Source: Ruminococcus albus AD2013
Lineage (GTDB): Bacteria > Bacillota > Clostridia > Oscillospirales > Ruminococcaceae
Direction of reading: 5' to 3'
NCBI RefSeq assembly: GCF_000526775.1
Contig: NZ_JAGS01000001.1
Coordinates: 2,914,001 to 2,978,000 of the forward strand
Length of the DNA: 64,000 nt
The stretch's first letter is position 1. Each line of letters begins with the position of its first letter. The translations under genes were made by a program, and so were the position numbers. This document shows positions 25,871 to 33,608 of the stretch, piece by piece. The notes under the pieces were generated by a model. The model was not told the DNA's origin. It worked only from the letters and a program-made list of their open reading frames with translations, and did not search any database.

Positions 25871-25945
25871 TATTGTGTCCTCCTTTATATGTCAAAAAAT
25901 ATATTTAACTTCGTTATAAAAAGTGTCCCTGCGTCTGATAAGAAT

Positions 25946-26278
25946 TTATTTACACAATTCAGCTAATTCGTCTTTTGAGTATTCCTTATAATATTTTCGG
26001 TTTGGTGAAAACATCGAATCTGTTGTATCGGGGATCATTTTCATAAGTTTTTTCAGATCTATCTCAGAAGGCATTGAAAGGAAATTTCCGTCTTCATCTT
26101 CAAATCTTATTGCACAGAATATAAAATTCCCATTCTCATGATCGATATCAAAATAATCAGATACTTCAGTCTTGTCTACATCTAAATACTTATCCTGATT
26201 TGCGATAAAATTTTCATAGATATATTCAAACAGTGCCTCTTTACTTATTTTGATAACTCTTACTTTTTCTTTATCCAT
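25946..26278 (-). CDS. Small acidic protein of unknown function
   Basis: A 110-residue soluble protein (MDKEKVRVIKISKEALFEYI) rich in Asp, Glu and Phe. I recognise no family. It has an AAAGGAG site and sits 20 nt after the preceding small gene on the same strand and 75 nt before clpB, so it is probably in one transcript with the two genes upstream. Confidence 0.65.
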   Translation of the reverse strand: MDKEKVRVIKISKEALFEYIYENFIANQDKYLDVDKTEVSDYFDIDHENGNFIFCAIRFEDEDGNFLSMPSEIDLKKLMKMIPDTTDSMFSPNRKYYKEYSKDELAELCK

Positions 26279-26298
26279 ACAGTACTCCTTTTAGCTTA

Positions 26299-26673
26299 TC
26301 AGTATTCCCGTATTTGCAGATAGGGCATATCGCCCATGAAAACATATTCCGCGTACTTCCTTTCACCTATGCGCCAGCAGGCTCTGCATATCCCGGAACC
26401 TGTCTGTATACCCGGCTCGCCGAGCTTTTCAACGACCTCATCGTAGGTGGGTCTGCTTTCGCTGAGTTCGCGTATATAGTCTTCGGGGATATTTATTATA
26501 AGGTCATTGCGCGTCACGAATGTAAAGCCGCCTATCACTTCTTGTGATGATGACTTTGGTATTCTTACACCGAATTTCCGCTCCGCCTTTGTGGTAAGTG
26601 CGAAAAAAGCTATTACCGCCGCGGTCAGCAGTATCAGTATAACAGCGTCTGTTATCTTTATTTTTCTGCTCAT
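26299..26673 (-). CDS. Small single-pass membrane-anchored protein
   Basis: A 124-residue protein with one N-terminal transmembrane segment (AVILILLTAAVIAFFALTT) and a soluble extracytoplasmic part ending CRACWRIGERKYAEYVF. The YDEVVEKLGEPG stretch resembles the SmpA/BamE-like family of secreted small domains, but the match is weak. It lies between the ribbon-helix-helix gene (12-nt gap) and the 110-residue gene. Function is unknown. Confidence 0.65.
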   Translation of the reverse strand: MSRKIKITDAVILILLTAAVIAFFALTTKAERKFGVRIPKSSSQEVIGGFTFVTRNDLIINIPEDYIRELSESRPTYDEVVEKLGEPGIQTGSGICRACWRIGERKYAEYVFMGDMPYLQIREY

Positions 26674-26685
26674 GCCGTCACCGTC

Positions 26686-27342
26686 CTATATAACCGCAGT
26701 TACCGTCCTGACATACGCCGCGTACTTCGCGCCTATCTCATCGGAACGGTCACGCCCCTCGGTCAGACCGTCAAAATAGGTCTGTATACAGCTGTCCATC
26801 AGGCGGATATATCCTGCCACCGCCTCTGCTATCTCCTTATCGGAAAGATGTTCCGCTATGGGAGAATAGAGATCTCTTGTATACCTGCCGTTTTCAGCCT
26901 GTGCAGGAACGCCATCGGGAAAAACTTTCCTGAGATACTTGTTTTCAAGTTTCAGCCAGAGCTCAAAAAATCCGTCTGCGGCGGCGGTCAGCTGTTCGCT
27001 CTTAGTCCTGAAAGATACTTTCAGCCGCCCTACCTTGCCCTGCATATCACGGCTGAGTTCAAGGCTGTACCTTAGTGTAGGCTTGTACTTGTACCGCACC
27101 GGGCTTTTTATGGCTATCATGCTGTCGGAGGGCTGATCGATGAACAGGAACCGCTGATCCATAAGCTGTTCTATCTCGCTGAATATCTGCCGCATACGCA
27201 TCTCGGGGGTCATAAGGCTGACCCTTTCGGCGAGTATCTGGTTTATCAGGTTCGATCGGCTTGTGTTCATCGAATACGCCATGCGGTCGATGGCTTCCAC
27301 CACTTCGTCCGCCAGCACCAGACTGTACACGCTTTTATTCAT
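26686..27342 (-). CDS. Ribbon-helix-helix N-terminal protein of unknown role
   Basis: A 218-residue protein. The first ~45 residues (SVYSLVLADEVVEAIDRMAY then NTSRSNLINQIL) fit a CopG/Arc-type ribbon-helix-helix DNA-binding domain. The remaining ~170 residues are mixed alpha/beta and unrecognised. It could be an autoregulator of the small operon that runs to 25946. GAAAGGAG precedes the ATG; the promoter is at 27381-27409. Confidence 0.7.
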   Translation of the reverse strand: MNKSVYSLVLADEVVEAIDRMAYSMNTSRSNLINQILAERVSLMTPEMRMRQIFSEIEQLMDQRFLFIDQPSDSMIAIKSPVRYKYKPTLRYSLELSRDMQGKVGRLKVSFRTKSEQLTAAADGFFELWLKLENKYLRKVFPDGVPAQAENGRYTRDLYSPIAEHLSDKEIAEAVAGYIRLMDSCIQTYFDGLTEGRDRSDEIGAKYAAYVRTVTAVI

Positions 27343-27380
27343 CGTCTCACTCCTTTCATGATGCTTTTGAAACTGATATC

Positions 27381-27409
27381 ATTATAGCACCGTTTTAATA
27401 ATTTGTCAA
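27381..27409 (-). promoter_or_regulatory. Promoter of the ribbon-helix-helix operon
   Basis: Minus strand: TTGACA at 27404-27409, a 17-nt spacer and TATAAT at 27381-27386, both consensus. Confidence 0.82.
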
Positions 27410-27607
27410 TGACATTATATAATTTTGCATACACTTTATTGAACTGCACAACCGCACAAGCTTCTCGGAATATTTCACTGTGCATTGTATATAAAAACTT
27501 TTCAAAATTATCAAATTTTTCATAAAATGCAGGAGCTGTAACGCCCACCATAATAGCAAATTCAATATTGTTGTTTAATAATTATTGTACGAAAAATACA
27601 AAACCAC

Positions 27608-27636
27608 TTGAAAATCACATGAAATTATGTTATAAT
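27608..27636 (+). promoter_or_regulatory. Promoter of cheR
   Basis: TTGAAA at 27608-27613, a 17-nt spacer and TATAAT at 27631-27636. Transcription would begin near 27643, giving a leader of about 170 nt. Confidence 0.78.
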
Positions 27637-27654
27637 CAACTGTATAAAGCATAA

Positions 27655-27790
27655 TGTTTTATGATCATTCCGCTGACATACCATATTGATTGGAGTTATA
27701 TCACAACTTGAAATACTTGGCGGTTATCACGATGTTTCATTGTTATATATCACTATGTGGCGTGTTAAAGGGATAGACAGGTAATTTTTC
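27655..27790 (+). ncRNA. Candidate structured leader of cheR (copy 1)
   Basis: The cheR leader resembles sequence at 41251-41385 and, more weakly, the spo0A leader at 42391-42555. A closing stem CCGC (27670-27673) with GCGG (27720-27723) encloses CTGAC, a small ACC/GGT-type hairpin and GAAATACTTG. Downstream GTTAAAGGGAT matches GATAAAGGGAT in the spo0A leader. The family is not one I recognise; it does not fit the c-di-GMP aptamers. Confidence 0.45.
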
Positions 27791-27812
27791 ATGCTGAAAG
27801 GGGGCGCAGGCT

Positions 27813-28652
27813 GTGATATCAAATGTTGATACAGGCATCAATGAACTTGATTTCAATAAACTTGTACATTTTGTCAAAAAAGGCTACGGCATCGACCTTG
27901 AAGGAAAGCAGTTCCTTGTGCAGTCGAGACTTGCAAACTATATCGCTGACTGCGGCTTCAGCAGCTTCAGCGAGTACCTTGATGCTGTATTTGACGATAC
28001 ATCGGGCAGAGAGGTAGCTAACCTTATAAATAAGCTGACTACAAATCATACCTATTTCATGCGTGAATCCGAGCATTTCGACCATTTCCGCGAAGTCTTT
28101 CTGCCCCGGGCTGAAAAAGCCGTGCGTGACCATGATCTCAGGATATGGTCGGCGGGCTGTTCCTACGGTAACGAGCCTTATAATCTTGCCATGTGCCTTG
28201 ATGAGTATTTCGGTTTCAACCGCTCCAAGTGGGACTTGAAGATACTGGCAACAGATATTTCATTCAACGCACTCAGGCAGGCTTCAAAGGGCGTGTACAC
28301 CGAAAAATCTCTTGAAAATCTCCCCGAGGAATGGCGGGAAAAGTTCTTTGATAAGACCTCTCACGGTCTTTATCAGGTCAAGGAACGCATACGCAAAAAC
28401 GTTGTATTCAAATACCATAATCTTATGGATGAGATAAATTTCAAGAAAAGCTTTGATCTTATTCTCTGCCGCAACGTCATGATATATTTTGATGATGAAA
28501 CGAAATCCGACCTGTGCAAACGTTTCTACAATGCCACGGAAGAGGGCGGATATCTGTATATAGGTCACGCTGAATCTGCGCCATTGGATATGCCCTATAT
28601 CAGGGAGAAGCCTGCTGTCTACCGTAAGAAAACGGAGGTGAGCAGCATATGA
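27813..28652 (+). CDS. cheR: Chemotaxis protein methyltransferase CheR
   Basis: A 279-residue S-adenosylmethionine-dependent enzyme that methylates glutamates of chemoreceptors. The N-terminal helical domain contains TTNHTYFMRESEHFDHF. The Rossmann domain has IWSAGCSYGNEPYNLAM (consensus has GEEPY, so one Glu is Asn here), ATDIS, LILCRNVMIYF and YIGHAES. The start is GTG with a GGGGG stretch upstream. It overlaps cheB by 4 nt. Confidence 0.95.
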   Translation: MISNVDTGINELDFNKLVHFVKKGYGIDLEGKQFLVQSRLANYIADCGFSSFSEYLDAVFDDTSGREVANLINKLTTNHTYFMRESEHFDHFREVFLPRAEKAVRDHDLRIWSAGCSYGNEPYNLAMCLDEYFGFNRSKWDLKILATDISFNALRQASKGVYTEKSLENLPEEWREKFFDKTSHGLYQVKERIRKNVVFKYHNLMDEINFKKSFDLILCRNVMIYFDDETKSDLCKRFYNATEEGGYLYIGHAESAPLDMPYIREKPAVYRKKTEVSSI

Positions 28653-29632
28653 TAGTATATCTGATATCAGATGACCTTAAAATGCATGAGCTGCTTGCAG
28701 GCGGCTTGAAAGAACTTCTGACAGGGGATACTGTGATAGCGGCGTTCCCTCTGAGAAAAGCAAAGATGATGATAGCCCACCGTAAACCCTCTGTGATCGT
28801 ACTGGATATAGATGCAGGTGAGCAATTTGATGCCGCCGCTTATATAAAGGAACTCTGTCCGAGGTATTCGATACCCATAATCGTTGTTACCGCAAGCAAA
28901 AGTCCTCAGTCGGCACTGCTTTCGGCAGGGGCGATAGATATCATACTTCATCAGAGCGGTACAGCGGCTGACGAAAAACTCTTACAGCGTGTCAGCACGA
29001 GTATAATAAGTTCTGTAAGCATTATCAAGCCGAGGTTCTATCCACAGAAGATAAGCGACTGCGAGCGGGTCATAGTAATAGGCGGCTCAACGGGGAGCAC
29101 AAATGCCCTGCCCGTGGTGCTGAAAGGTCTGCCTGCGGACTGTCCCCCTGTGGTGTGTGTACTGCATATGCCCGAGGGTTATACCAAGATTTATGCAACT
29201 CAGCTTGATGCGGCACTGCCGATGAAAGTCACCGAAGCAGTATCGGGCACATATCTCAAACGCGGCATGGTGATAATCGCGGCAGGCGGAAAGCATCTCA
29301 GGGTATTTCGCGATAAAAAGGGCTATTTTGTCACAAGTGAAGCGGGCGTAAAGGTCAACGGTCACTGCCCCTCGGTGGACGTTCTTTTCGATTCTGCGGC
29401 GTATGCGGCAAAAAAGAACGCCATAGGCGTTATACTTACAGGTATGGGCAGTGACGGCGCAAAGGGTATGCTGGATATGCGCAAGCTTGGGGCATACAAT
29501 ATCGCCGAATCCGAAAAAACAGCGGTGGTATACGGTATGCCGAAAGTCGCCGCAGAGAACGGTGCCGCAAATATCAGCCTGCCCCTTGATGAGATAGCAT
29601 CTCATATTATCAATAAACTTAATGACACATAA
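28649..29632 (+). CDS. cheB: Chemotaxis methylesterase/deamidase CheB
   Basis: A 327-residue protein that removes receptor methyl groups. The N-terminal receiver (about 1-120) keeps the acidic pair Asp8-Asp9 and Asp53 (VIVLDID), but the usual Lys of the KP motif is replaced (IILHQSG). The catalytic domain contains GGSTGST (Ser), CVLHMPEG (His) and TGMGSDGAKGM (Asp). Overlap with cheR indicates coupled translation. Phosphorylation control may be altered, and no cheA is present nearby. Confidence 0.93.
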   Translation: MIVYLISDDLKMHELLAGGLKELLTGDTVIAAFPLRKAKMMIAHRKPSVIVLDIDAGEQFDAAAYIKELCPRYSIPIIVVTASKSPQSALLSAGAIDIILHQSGTAADEKLLQRVSTSIISSVSIIKPRFYPQKISDCERVIVIGGSTGSTNALPVVLKGLPADCPPVVCVLHMPEGYTKIYATQLDAALPMKVTEAVSGTYLKRGMVIIAAGGKHLRVFRDKKGYFVTSEAGVKVNGHCPSVDVLFDSAAYAAKKNAIGVILTGMGSDGAKGMLDMRKLGAYNIAESEKTAVVYGMPKVAAENGAANISLPLDEIASHIINKLNDT

Positions 29633-29637
29633 TACTT

Positions 29638-29760
29638 TAGCACACCACTTCATATGCTTTTATAACAAGTTACATTTATGGTGAGGTATTCTTCCCCCGC
29701 CGCATGCGGGGAAAGAATACCTCCATAGTCCATCAGATTGCTGTTTAGTTTGGTGTGCCG
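29638..29760 (+). other. Strong hairpin between cheB and cheW
   Basis: GAGGTATTCTT (29683-29693) pairs perfectly with 29713-29723, extended by CCCCGC/GCGGGG (29695-29700 with 29706-29711). An outer 8-bp pair GCACACCA (29639-29646) with TGGTGTGC (29752-29759) frames the region. It could be a small MITE-like insertion, or an mRNA structure that uncouples cheW. No T-run follows. Confidence 0.55.
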
Positions 29761-29810
29761 GCAGTATGACTATATACAATAACAGTACAGCACATTTGGA
29801 GGTGCAGACA

Positions 29811-30284
29811 TTGGAGGAGAGCAATAATAAATATCTTATCTTTACCGTTGATGACAAGACCTTTGCCATGGGTTTTTCTGATGTACGGCTTATAGTGCCG
29901 CGGCAGAATGCAAGCGAAGTCCCCGACCTGCCCGATTATGTTGAGGGCACTATCGTCAACGACGGCGTGACTATAACAGTCATTGACCTCAGGAAAAGAT
30001 TCGGCTATCCGAGACGTATGAGGACTGACCGCGAATGTATAATCATCTGCGATACCGAGAAACGCCTTGGTCTGCTGTGCGATAATATCACGGGCTTTGT
30101 TGAGAAAAGTCAGGAGGAAATACAGCCTCCCCCCGATGTCAACGATGAGGTCAACCCCCGATTTATCAGCGGAACTTTTCTGCATGAGGACAAGCCCTGT
30201 TTCATCATCACCCCCGACTTGGTCATACGCCCCGATGATGAAGAAAAATTCGCCGCCGCAGCAGATGCGGCAAAAGATCAATAA
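29811..30284 (+). CDS. cheW: Chemotaxis coupling protein CheW
   Basis: A 157-residue CheW that links receptors to the CheA kinase. Seen: KYLIFTVDDKTFAMGFSDV, PDLPDYVEGTIVNDGVTITVIDLRKRFGY, GLLCDNITGFVE and FISGTFLHEDKPCFII, the standard two-lobed beta-barrel order. The frame opens at ATG 29766 without a ribosome-binding site. TTG 29811 is preferred: GGAGGTG lies 7 nt upstream and the product then begins like other CheW proteins. The C-terminal tail is short and acidic/Ala-rich. Confidence 0.92.
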   Translation: MEESNNKYLIFTVDDKTFAMGFSDVRLIVPRQNASEVPDLPDYVEGTIVNDGVTITVIDLRKRFGYPRRMRTDRECIIICDTEKRLGLLCDNITGFVEKSQEEIQPPPDVNDEVNPRFISGTFLHEDKPCFIITPDLVIRPDDEEKFAAAADAAKDQ

Positions 30285-30291
30285 AAATGGA

Positions 30292-30328
30292 AAGGACAGA
30301 TGCACCTTATGTACATCTGTCCTTAGCT
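30292..30328. terminator. Hairpin terminator between cheW and cysK
   Basis: 11-bp perfect stem AAGGACAGATG (30292-30302) with CATCTGTCCTT (30314-30324), between two converging genes; it may serve both. Confidence 0.75.
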
Positions 30329-30349
30329 TATTTATGGGGGTACGAATTA

Positions 30350-31279
30350 TCAGTCAAACAGTGCGGTTGAGAGATATCTCTCACCTGTATCGGGAAGAAG
30401 TGCAACGATTGTCTTGCCCTTGTTCTCGGGACGCTTTGAAAGTTCAGCAGCTGCGAAAAGTGCCGCACCCGAAGAGATACCTACAAGGATACCCTCTGTC
30501 TTAGCGAACTTGTTGCCTGCTGCGAAAGCGTCGTTGTTCTCAACTGCGAATACTTCATCATATACCTTTGTATCAAGTACATCGGGAACGAAGCCTGCAC
30601 CGATACCCTGTATCTTGTGTGCGCCGGACTTGCCCTGAGAAAGTACAGGAGAAGAAGCAGGTTCAACTGCGATTATCTTGACATTGGGGTTCTTGGATTT
30701 CAGATACTGACCAACGCCTGTTACAGTACCGCCTGTACCTACGCCTGCGATGAAGATGTCAACATTTCCGTCAGTGTCGTCCCAGATCTCGGGGCCTGTT
30801 GTAGCAAGGTGTACAGCAGGGTTAGCGGGATTTACGAACTGACCGAGTATAACGGAGTTTGCGATCTCCTTGTTGAGTTCCTCAGCCTTCTTGATAGCGC
30901 CTGTCATGCCCTTTGAACCCTCTGTCAGTACGATCTCTGCGCCGTAAGCCTTCAGCAGGTTTCTTCTCTCAACGCTCATGGTCTCAGGCATTGTAAGTAT
31001 GACCTTGTAGCCCTTGGATACGCCCACTGCCGCCAGACCGATACCTGTGTTGCCCGATGTAGGCTCGATGATGGTAGAACCCTCTTTCAGTGTGCCGTTC
31101 TTCTCTGCGTCCTCGATGAGGTTCAGGGCAACTCTGTCCTTAACGCTTCCTGCGGGGTTGAAGTATTCAAGCTTAGCCAGTATCTTTCCTTCTGCGCCTA
31201 CAGCCTTTGAAAATCTGTCAGCCTCCAGCAGAGGAGTTTTGCCGACAAGTTCGCCAATGTTCTTGTAGATGTTTGCCAT
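30350..31279 (-). CDS. cysK: Cysteine synthase A
   Basis: A 309-residue PLP-dependent O-acetylserine sulfhydrylase. The PLP Lys is in FNPAGSVKDR (about residue 46), with PTSGNTGIGLA, the phosphate-binding GVGTGGTVTG, and the C-terminal VALLPDTGERYLST. ATG 31279 has a GGAAG site; the reading-frame start at 31297 does not. It has its own promoter and an 80-nt leader with a small CGGGAAGACCCG hairpin. No T-box was recognised. Confidence 0.96.
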   Translation of the reverse strand: MANIYKNIGELVGKTPLLEADRFSKAVGAEGKILAKLEYFNPAGSVKDRVALNLIEDAEKNGTLKEGSTIIEPTSGNTGIGLAAVGVSKGYKVILTMPETMSVERRNLLKAYGAEIVLTEGSKGMTGAIKKAEELNKEIANSVILGQFVNPANPAVHLATTGPEIWDDTDGNVDIFIAGVGTGGTVTGVGQYLKSKNPNVKIIAVEPASSPVLSQGKSGAHKIQGIGAGFVPDVLDTKVYDEVFAVENNDAFAAGNKFAKTEGILVGISSGAALFAAAELSKRPENKGKTIVALLPDTGERYLSTALFD

Positions 31280-31368
31280 TATATATCTTCCTTTCATTAC
31301 AGTGATTTATAGTAAACGACATTGAAATAGCTTACTATTAATGCGGGTCTTCCCGTTTCTGTGTTCAA

Positions 31369-31397
31369 AGTATATCATATTAATCCTAGTATGTCAA
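31369..31397 (-). promoter_or_regulatory. Promoter of cysK
   Basis: Minus strand: TTGACA at 31392-31397, a 17-nt spacer and TATACT at 31369-31374. Confidence 0.82.
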
Positions 31398-31487
31398 TAG
31401 GTTAAATAGTGATTCTCTGTATCGTACAATCGAAGGCCAAAAACACTCTTTCGGTTATGCATATTGCACAATATTTCAACATGAAAG

Positions 31488-31516
31488 CGGCGGGCACATT
31501 TCTGTGACCGACCGCT
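31488..31516 (-). terminator. Weak hairpin after the GH5 gene
   Basis: Minus-strand GCGGTCGGTCAC pairs with GTGCCCGCCGC with bulges. Only a short T stretch follows. Confidence 0.4.
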
Positions 31517-31527
31517 TGTTTACGTTG

Positions 31528-32757
31528 TTATGCTGCTGCCGCTGAAGGGTCGCTTTCGGCGTATTTCTTGAATACATCCATCAGCTTGGGGAAGTACCAG
31601 TCGTACTCCTGTCTGTTGAGAAGTCCGAAGTTCTCGCCGTTGCCGATGCGTGCATAGTTATCCCACCATACACATGGGATATCGTACTTAGCCGCATTAC
31701 CGAGATAATCGTCAAGGCATTTTACACGGTCATCGATGTTATCCTTGTTCATGGAACCGAATTCGCCCACGATAACGGGTATATCCCTGCTGATGAAAAG
31801 TTCGTTGAGGGTATCGAAAAATGTGGGGATAGCGTTGTCCTCGGGGTCGTACTTGTCAGTACCCTTGGTATCAAGTGCAAAAGAATAAGGCAGGTATGCG
31901 TGTACCGAGATTATCAGCTTGTCGCTGTCCTCGGGAAGTTCTATCGCCGAAAGGTTGTTGTATCCCGAAGAAGCCGCATAGCCTGTTATCATCAGGCATC
32001 TGTCACCGTTGTTGCCCCCCGATGCCCTTACAGTTTCAACAAAGGCTTTTTCGTACTCGTTGATTATCTCTCTCGCTTCGGAAGTACCTGTCCATTCAGC
32101 GCCCTCTCCGCGGAGTCTGGGTTCATTCAGTCCCTCGAATATAAGGTGTTCGTCATAGCCCTTGAAACGGTCTGCTATCTGTGACCATATCGCCTTTAAT
32201 TCCTCGATATCGCCGTCTTTCTCACTGGGCTTGGGCATATACCATTCCTCGTGATGAGTGTTGAGTATAACATACATACCGTCATCGATACCGTAGTTAA
32301 CTATCTCCTGAACTCTGTCCATCCATGCAGGGTCGATGGTGTAGTTGTCGTCTATAAGATGATTTCCCCAGCTTACGGGTATACGCAGTACATTGAAGCC
32401 TGCCTCGGGAAGCATATCTATCATGAACTTGTTTGTATATACCTTGGTGGGAAGCCAGCTTATCTCGGATTCAAGACCCTCACCTGTTGCGTCCATGGTA
32501 TTTCCGAGATTCCAGCCGTTGGACATCTTGGCAACTAAGTCCTTTGCAGAAGTTACGGTCATGGGGTCGTTGGTATGTGTCTGTGAAACGGGTATCTCTT
32601 CGCTTTCGGAGCTGTCACCCTCGGCACCGCTTGTTTCTGCCGCAGACTTTGTATCCGCCTTTGACTTGTCGTCACTCTTGCTGCCGCCGCATGAAGCCAT
32701 CACACCAACGCTCATAACTGCCGCAGTCAGCAGGGCTGCAATTCTTTTCAGTTTCAT
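31528..32757 (-). CDS. GH5 endoglucanase lipoprotein
   Basis: A 409-residue secreted lipoprotein. The signal peptide ends GVMAS before Cys23, followed by a Ser/Asp/Lys-rich linker (24-65). The GH5 TIM barrel carries NGWNLGNTMDA, RIPVSWGNH, LNTHHEEW, the acid/base Glu212 in FEGLNEPR and the nucleophile Glu332 in VIVGEFGS. It should cut cellulose, beta-glucan or related glucans at the cell surface. There is no dockerin or recognisable binding module. An AAGGAGG site precedes the start. parS site 7 lies about 90 bp upstream. Confidence 0.93.
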   Translation of the reverse strand: MKLKRIAALLTAAVMSVGVMASCGGSKSDDKSKADTKSAAETSGAEGDSSESEEIPVSQTHTNDPMTVTSAKDLVAKMSNGWNLGNTMDATGEGLESEISWLPTKVYTNKFMIDMLPEAGFNVLRIPVSWGNHLIDDNYTIDPAWMDRVQEIVNYGIDDGMYVILNTHHEEWYMPKPSEKDGDIEELKAIWSQIADRFKGYDEHLIFEGLNEPRLRGEGAEWTGTSEAREIINEYEKAFVETVRASGGNNGDRCLMITGYAASSGYNNLSAIELPEDSDKLIISVHAYLPYSFALDTKGTDKYDPEDNAIPTFFDTLNELFISRDIPVIVGEFGSMNKDNIDDRVKCLDDYLGNAAKYDIPCVWWDNYARIGNGENFGLLNRQEYDWYFPKLMDVFKKYAESDPSAAAA

Positions 32758-32849
32758 AAATATCCTCCTTTTACTGTTTTCCTATCTTAGCTATCATAAG
32801 GCATCTGCCATGGTTTCGCCGTCGGGAACATTCAGCCTTATTTTCAGAA

Positions 32850-32865
32850 TGTTCCACGTGGAACA
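32850..32865. other. parS site 7
   Basis: TGTTCCACGTGGAACA between the GH5 and PHP genes, about 28 kb from the parAB cluster. Confidence 0.9.
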
Positions 32866-32874
32866 TTTGTTTTA

Positions 32875-33561
32875 TTATAATCTTTCCGCAGGATAAAGGG
32901 GTCTCACTTTATCAGCGAAAAATGCCGCCGCATAATCTTCGGGTCGCTCGAACTCAACCTCGCTGACTACTCCCGCAAGACGTTCGCTCCTTACCGACAG
33001 ATGATGATTGTCCGAACCCGCAGTAGTGCGGAAACCGAACTGCTTTGCATACCACTCGGCACGCTCGTTGTATACATCTTTGCCGTTTCCGCTGTTATAG
33101 ACCTCAACACCGTCCACCCACTTTGGCAGAAGCTTTATCTCCCGCAGATAGTCCGCCTCGCGGAAAGGGTGAGCGTGTATCAGCAGTGCGCCCTCGGCTT
33201 TTGCATCGTAGTAAAACTGGTAGAAATCTCTGTCACAGTCACGGTGCGCCAGCAGCCATTGCTTATCAAGACCGTATACCAGTATATCAGCCCCCTGATA
33301 GGTATACTCTATCCCGAAAAATACTTTCAGCCCTATCCTGTCGCCCTCTGCTTTGGCATTTTCATAGCCCTTGCAGTAAAGCATCACCTTCTCGTCCCAT
33401 GAGATATCTCTCGGGACTGTGGTGTTTGAATTGAAAAAGTGGTCTGTGATAAATATGCCGTCATAGCCCTCTGCCTTGTATCGCCTTGCCTGTTCGGCAC
33501 CTGTTGCCGATGCGCAGGCAGAAGTTTCCGCCGTGTGAAGATGTGTTTCGTACTTGTACAT
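32875..33561 (-). CDS. PHP-domain phosphoesterase
   Basis: A 228-residue PHP-family metal-dependent hydrolase. Metal ligands are visible in YETHLHTAETS, FITDHFFN, FGIEYTY, LLIHAHPFRE and TAGSDNHH. Likely activity is on a phosphorylated sugar or nucleotide, but substrates vary widely in this family. ATG 33561 has an AAAGG site; the frame extends to 33609 without one and would overlap the upstream gene. It is last of an operon with the membrane protein and cellobiose 2-epimerase. Confidence 0.85.
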   Translation of the reverse strand: MYKYETHLHTAETSACASATGAEQARRYKAEGYDGIFITDHFFNSNTTVPRDISWDEKVMLYCKGYENAKAEGDRIGLKVFFGIEYTYQGADILVYGLDKQWLLAHRDCDRDFYQFYYDAKAEGALLIHAHPFREADYLREIKLLPKWVDGVEVYNSGNGKDVYNERAEWYAKQFGFRTTAGSDNHHLSVRSERLAGVVSEVEFERPEDYAAAFFADKVRPLYPAERL

Positions 33562-33608
33562 TTTAACTTGCCTTTCTATGGTATGTCCTTGGATTTTGAT
33601 GTTGTTCA

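Noticed and set aside
25871..25945. CIRCE or CtsR operator upstream of clpB
   Set aside because: Neither the CIRCE inverted repeat nor the GGTCAAA heptad pair is present.
27339..27551. A 70-codon minus-strand frame upstream of the ribbon-helix-helix gene
   Set aside because: It spans the consensus promoter at 27381-27409, has no ribosome-binding site, and its last codons are the ribosome-binding site of the next gene.
27643..27812. c-di-GMP riboswitch before cheR
   Set aside because: The conserved class I core and class II pseudoknot sequences are not visible; only an unassigned leader is reported.
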